Source of the DNA: Candidatus Omnitrophota bacterium
GTDB lineage: Bacteria > Omnitrophota > Gorgyraeia > Zapsychrales > Fredricksoniimonadaceae
Direction of reading: 5' to 3'
DNA: 35,769 nt
Assembly: GCA_015234065.1 (NCBI GenBank)
Contig: JADFWS010000005.1
Coordinates: forward strand, 1-35,769
Part shown: positions 32,797 through 35,769 of the stretch, in pieces
How the letters are laid out: each line of letters begins with the position of its first letter
Position numbering within the stretch: the stretch's first letter is position 1
Made by a program: the position numbers and the translations under genes
The notes under the pieces: model-generated
Told to the model about the DNA's origin: nothing
The model's input: the letters and a program-made list of their open reading frames with translations, nothing else
The model's database searches: none

Positions 32797-34467
32797 CTAA
32801 CGCTCATTCAATTTAGCCGTCGTAAAAACACCGTCCTCCCTGCTTCCATTGATCACAAAAGGGTTATAATCCCGGTCCACGAACAACATCCAACCGGTTG
32901 AAGCCAAACTCATCACGCGCGGATCATGTGAATTCCATCCGAATGGTATCCAACCTCGCTTTGATGAATACGCATAAGCCGACTTCCCACCGGGAAGATC
33001 ACGGCGCAACAGTTCCATCCCGGCGCGCATGTCAGATACATCAGACTTTAAACCCGTAGACCAGTCAGGATGTTTATAATCATAAAACGCGGCCAACTGC
33101 CGCGTCGCCATGATCGCTCCTGCCGTCCATTCAACCGACACCCTGCCCGATTCCGTTGTGTAACCGACTCCCAGAAGCCGACCGTCCGAATTACGTGTTG
33201 CTGACGCCGCCTTGGCCCTCTGCCAGGCATTATATGCCGCGCCTTCACCAAACCATCCGTCAATAGTATCAGCGCCCAAAGCCAGAATGCCCCACGTCTG
33301 AACATCAACAGCAAAATCAGACGCATTCACTTGCCAGGCACCATTAACATATGACATCCCCTGATAAAAAAACCTATCATCCTTATTAAAAACCTGCTTA
33401 AAATACCCTTCCATCTTTGCCATGGCGATCAAATACTCTTCTTTCCCCGTCACTCGATAAAGCATCCGGAGAGCGCTATACCACGAAAGATTATTTTCTG
33501 TCGATATCTGGTTGTACCACCAACTCCCCTGTCCCGAAGCTTGCGCCGGCTCATTTTCGCGGAAAGTCCCGATCGGCGCCATCCTGATACCGCCGTTCTC
33601 CGCTTGAAGCATAAGCGCAACCCTGGCTAACTCCTCAGCGAGCCTCAACTCAACCGCCTCCGGATGCTGTACATACGTCTTTGCCAAGGGATCAAAATAT
33701 TTTTTGTGATAAACCTGCATTGCCGCGATCACCACCCACGCGTTTTCACCCGCAACCGGTTTCCAATCCTCCCAATGGATATCAGGCCACGTTGGAAATC
33801 CTTCTAAACGCTTTTTACCGTCCAAGGGGTCGGCCGAAAGATAATCTCCGTTGGCATTAATGATCCTGTAAATGAACCCACGCCTGCCTTTATCTTCCAC
33901 ATTGGACGTCACGGCCTCTGGCGCCTTAGGGTCATAAACAAAGTTATTGTTAGGATATCCGGCCCGAACGCTCTGCAGATCTCCAAAACCGCCTTTCCAG
34001 TAAATATCCAGCGGCTTTTGAGCGATAGCCATATCATCAGCACTCCCCGAAAGAGTAAGCGCGATCTGTCCTACCGCCCCGTCGTAGATCACAACGCCGT
34101 TTTCAACGATGACACGTTCGATGACGCCAGGAACAGAATCCGCTGATCCCATCGAAGAATAGATAGCGTGTTTTTCGTCCGGCAGGACCTGAAAACTCAG
34201 GAACATGCCCGTCTTTGAGCTGACATTTGACCTGATCCAATTAACCAACCCCATATCGTTATTGACTGTCGGGATCTGACCTGGAATTTGGAACAATCTT
34301 TGCGTAACATTTGACGAGATCACACGCATGGGAGGATTAACAGAAGGAAGGGAAAACACCGGCTGATCCTGCATCATCATCGGCATATCTTCCCGGGCCA
34401 GCGAAAGATCTGAAAAACAAACTGCCATGACCATAAACAAAACAAGAGCACCGAACTTTAACTTCAT
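32797..34467 (-). CDS. secreted alpha-helical protein, DUF3131/glucoamylase-like, under c-di-GMP riboswitch control
   Basis: I place the start at 34467 (556 aa) because the longer frame would run back over an intrinsic terminator. The new start gives a clean signal peptide, MKLKFGALVLFMVMAVCF...LSLA. The mature protein has a conserved NNDMGLVNWIRSNVSSKTGMFLSF segment. Helical hairpin repeats follow, with ENAWVVIAAMQVY, ENNLSWYSALRMLYRV, DVQTWGILALGAD and VEWTAGAIMATRQL, the pattern of an alpha/alpha toroid as in DUF3131 and glucoamylase-like proteins. Carbohydrate binding or cleavage in the envelope is plausible, but no catalytic residues can be assigned. A riboswitch and terminator precede it. 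Confidence 0.8.
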   Translation of the reverse strand: MKLKFGALVLFMVMAVCFSDLSLAREDMPMMMQDQPVFSLPSVNPPMRVISSNVTQRLFQIPGQIPTVNNDMGLVNWIRSNVSSKTGMFLSFQVLPDEKHAIYSSMGSADSVPGVIERVIVENGVVIYDGAVGQIALTLSGSADDMAIAQKPLDIYWKGGFGDLQSVRAGYPNNNFVYDPKAPEAVTSNVEDKGRRGFIYRIINANGDYLSADPLDGKKRLEGFPTWPDIHWEDWKPVAGENAWVVIAAMQVYHKKYFDPLAKTYVQHPEAVELRLAEELARVALMLQAENGGIRMAPIGTFRENEPAQASGQGSWWYNQISTENNLSWYSALRMLYRVTGKEEYLIAMAKMEGYFKQVFNKDDRFFYQGMSYVNGAWQVNASDFAVDVQTWGILALGADTIDGWFGEGAAYNAWQRAKAASATRNSDGRLLGVGYTTESGRVSVEWTAGAIMATRQLAAFYDYKHPDWSTGLKSDVSDMRAGMELLRRDLPGGKSAYAYSSKRGWIPFGWNSHDPRVMSLASTGWMLFVDRDYNPFVINGSREDGVFTTAKLNER

Positions 34468-34502
34468 ACCCTGCCCCTTCTGGATCAGGGCGCAACAGCC
34501 AA

Positions 34503-34534
34503 AAAAAGAACCCTTCATGGAACACATGAAGGGT
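34503..34534 (-). terminator. attenuator terminator in the riboswitch leader
   Basis: On the minus strand ACCCTTCATG, a 5-nt loop and CATGAAGGGT form a perfect 10-bp stem. TTCTTTTTTT follows. It lies between the riboswitch aptamer and the ATG at 34467, where ligand binding could decide termination or read-through. Confidence 0.9.
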
Positions 34535-34646
34535 CTGGTCGAAGCAGGACACGCGCACACAGGCACGGATCAAAGCTTCAAAAATCGGTCGAAGGCAGTA
34601 CTTGTTCGCTATTTAAAATCATTAGCGAGCTTTACGTCCTCACGAC

Positions 34647-34722
34647 GGCAACCAGACAGCCTTTCCTAAACAACAGGATTCAGGCTCACGGCTTTGCGCC
34701 CTACTTTTTCAAGTAGTTTGCC
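34647..34722 (-). promoter_or_regulatory. cyclic di-GMP class I riboswitch (GEMM) aptamer
   Basis: On the minus strand GGCAAACTACTTGAAAAAGT runs into AGGGCGCAAAGCC. This matches the GEMM-I consensus: a GGCAAAC opening, a P1b hairpin CTACTT-GAAA-AAGTAG capped by a GNRA-like loop, and the GACGCAAAGCC motif in the variant GGCGCAAAGCC. The 3' part AGGCTGTCTGGTTGCC supplies the second hairpin, and TTGCC pairs with the initial GGCAA. A terminator and a secreted-protein gene follow. Confidence 0.88.
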
Positions 34723-34740
34723 ATTACTTCCTTAAGAGAA

Positions 34741-34769
34741 AAGATAACATGCCGGGGAAACGTTTTCAA
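34741..34769 (-). promoter_or_regulatory. promoter of the riboswitch leader
   Basis: TTGAAA (34769..34764), a 17-nt spacer and TATCTT (34746..34741) preceded by TG (extended -10) lie on the minus strand. The start would be near 34734, 12 nt before the aptamer, which fits a leader that begins with the riboswitch. Confidence 0.7.
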
Positions 34770-34788
34770 GAGCAAGAAAATAATAAAA

Positions 34789-34820
34789 AGACCCGCTAAG
34801 AATTTCTTCCTAGCGGGTCT
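34789..34820 (-). terminator. terminator of the rRNA operon
   Basis: AGACCCGCTA and TAGCGGGTCT form a 10-bp stem just downstream of 5S rRNA, followed on the minus strand by TTTTTATTATTTTC. It is a standard rRNA operon end. Confidence 0.92.
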
Positions 34821-34828
34821 CAATAAAA

Positions 34829-34941
34829 CCGATAACTATCTACTCTCCCACACCCAAAGGGTACAGTACCATCGACCTTGAAGAGCTTAACTGCCGTATT
34901 CGGAATGGGAACGGGTGTTGCCTCTCCAGTAATGTTATCGG
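34829..34941 (-). rRNA. rrf: 5S ribosomal RNA
   Basis: On the minus strand CCGATAAC at the 5' end pairs with GTTATCGG at the 3' end. The interior contains CCCGTTCCCATTCCGAA and GGTACTGTACCC, then GTGGGAGAGTAG, the usual bacterial 5S conserved blocks. It follows the 23S gene by about 70 bp in the usual order. Exact ends may vary by a few bases. Confidence 0.92.
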
Positions 34942-35012
34942 AAAAATATCAACAATTATGTAATGTAAGGGTCACTCCAATCAAACGTTCGTTTCTCGGT
35001 AAAAAATAAAGG

Positions 35013-35769
<757 letters not shown>

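Noticed and set aside
34468-34566. N-terminal extension of the DUF3131-like protein (33 extra residues from 34566)
   Set aside because: It would translate across the 10-bp intrinsic terminator stem and gives a Cys-rich, non-signal start. The ATG at 34467 gives a proper signal peptide.

Overview
The window looks like a chromosomal contig of a Candidatus Omnitrophota (PVC-group) bacterium. The main reason is the 995-residue secreted protein at 9442..12429. Its N-terminal half (LLLPEPG start, NLSPYEKNRIMPD, PRKYFSGGV) is, as I remember, typical of large exported proteins of that phylum. Gram-negative secretins and lipoproteins, together with tRNA and rRNA genes, fit a chromosomal origin. Nearly every gene is on the minus strand, so transcription runs right to left. 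Family assignments were made by eye, without searches.

Right end (32.5-35.8 kb): a minus-strand 23S 3' end, then 5S rRNA and its terminator. A leader follows with a consensus promoter, a c-di-GMP class I riboswitch and an intrinsic terminator, ahead of a secreted alpha-helical (DUF3131-like) protein. tRNA-Ser(GGA) comes next. Beyond about 35377 the contig is a chimera: it turns into 23S rRNA from another organism in the opposite orientation.

Middle right (20.0-32.4 kb): one tightly overlapping 15-gene operon. It starts with a TraG-N/VirB6-like protein and a pilin-like protein. TraL, TraE, TraK, TraB, TraV and TraC follow in the F-plasmid order. It continues with a lipoprotein, a second secretin, a PilMN/GspL-like and a PilO/GspM-like protein, then a RHH-MazF toxin-antitoxin pair with a 39-bp palindromic operator, and an exported protein of unknown function. 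No relaxase, coupling protein, TraU/W/N/F/H or prepilin appears, so this looks like a hybrid T4SS/secretin machine and not an ordinary conjugation locus.

Middle (17.0-20.0 kb): tRNA-Asn(GUU) split by a group I intron that carries an HNH homing endonuclease. A large serine recombinase converges on it and reads antisense into the tRNA. Beside them are a small membrane protein and a decayed HNH nuclease gene.

Middle left (8.6-16.4 kb): a GspC/PilP-like protein, a secretin, a PilMN fusion and a PilO form a second, separate secretin module without an ATPase. The Omnitrophota-type 995-aa protein follows 12 bp downstream, then an Ig-domain protein and a 2129-aa Sec-exported SpvB/FG-GAP/RHS (Tc BC-like) polymorphic toxin. 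The toxin tip resembles the EF-Tu-targeting ADP-ribosyltransferase TreTu.

Left end (0-2.2 kb): a probable immunity gene and two translationally coupled small genes downstream of the toxin, a degenerate papain-like protein, and two truncated IS3-family remnants facing each other.

Working picture: the cell has two secretin-based envelope machines, one tied to an F-type T4SS core and one next to a giant RHS toxin, plus a c-di-GMP-controlled secreted protein. This would suit an attached, predatory or competitive lifestyle. That last step is inference.
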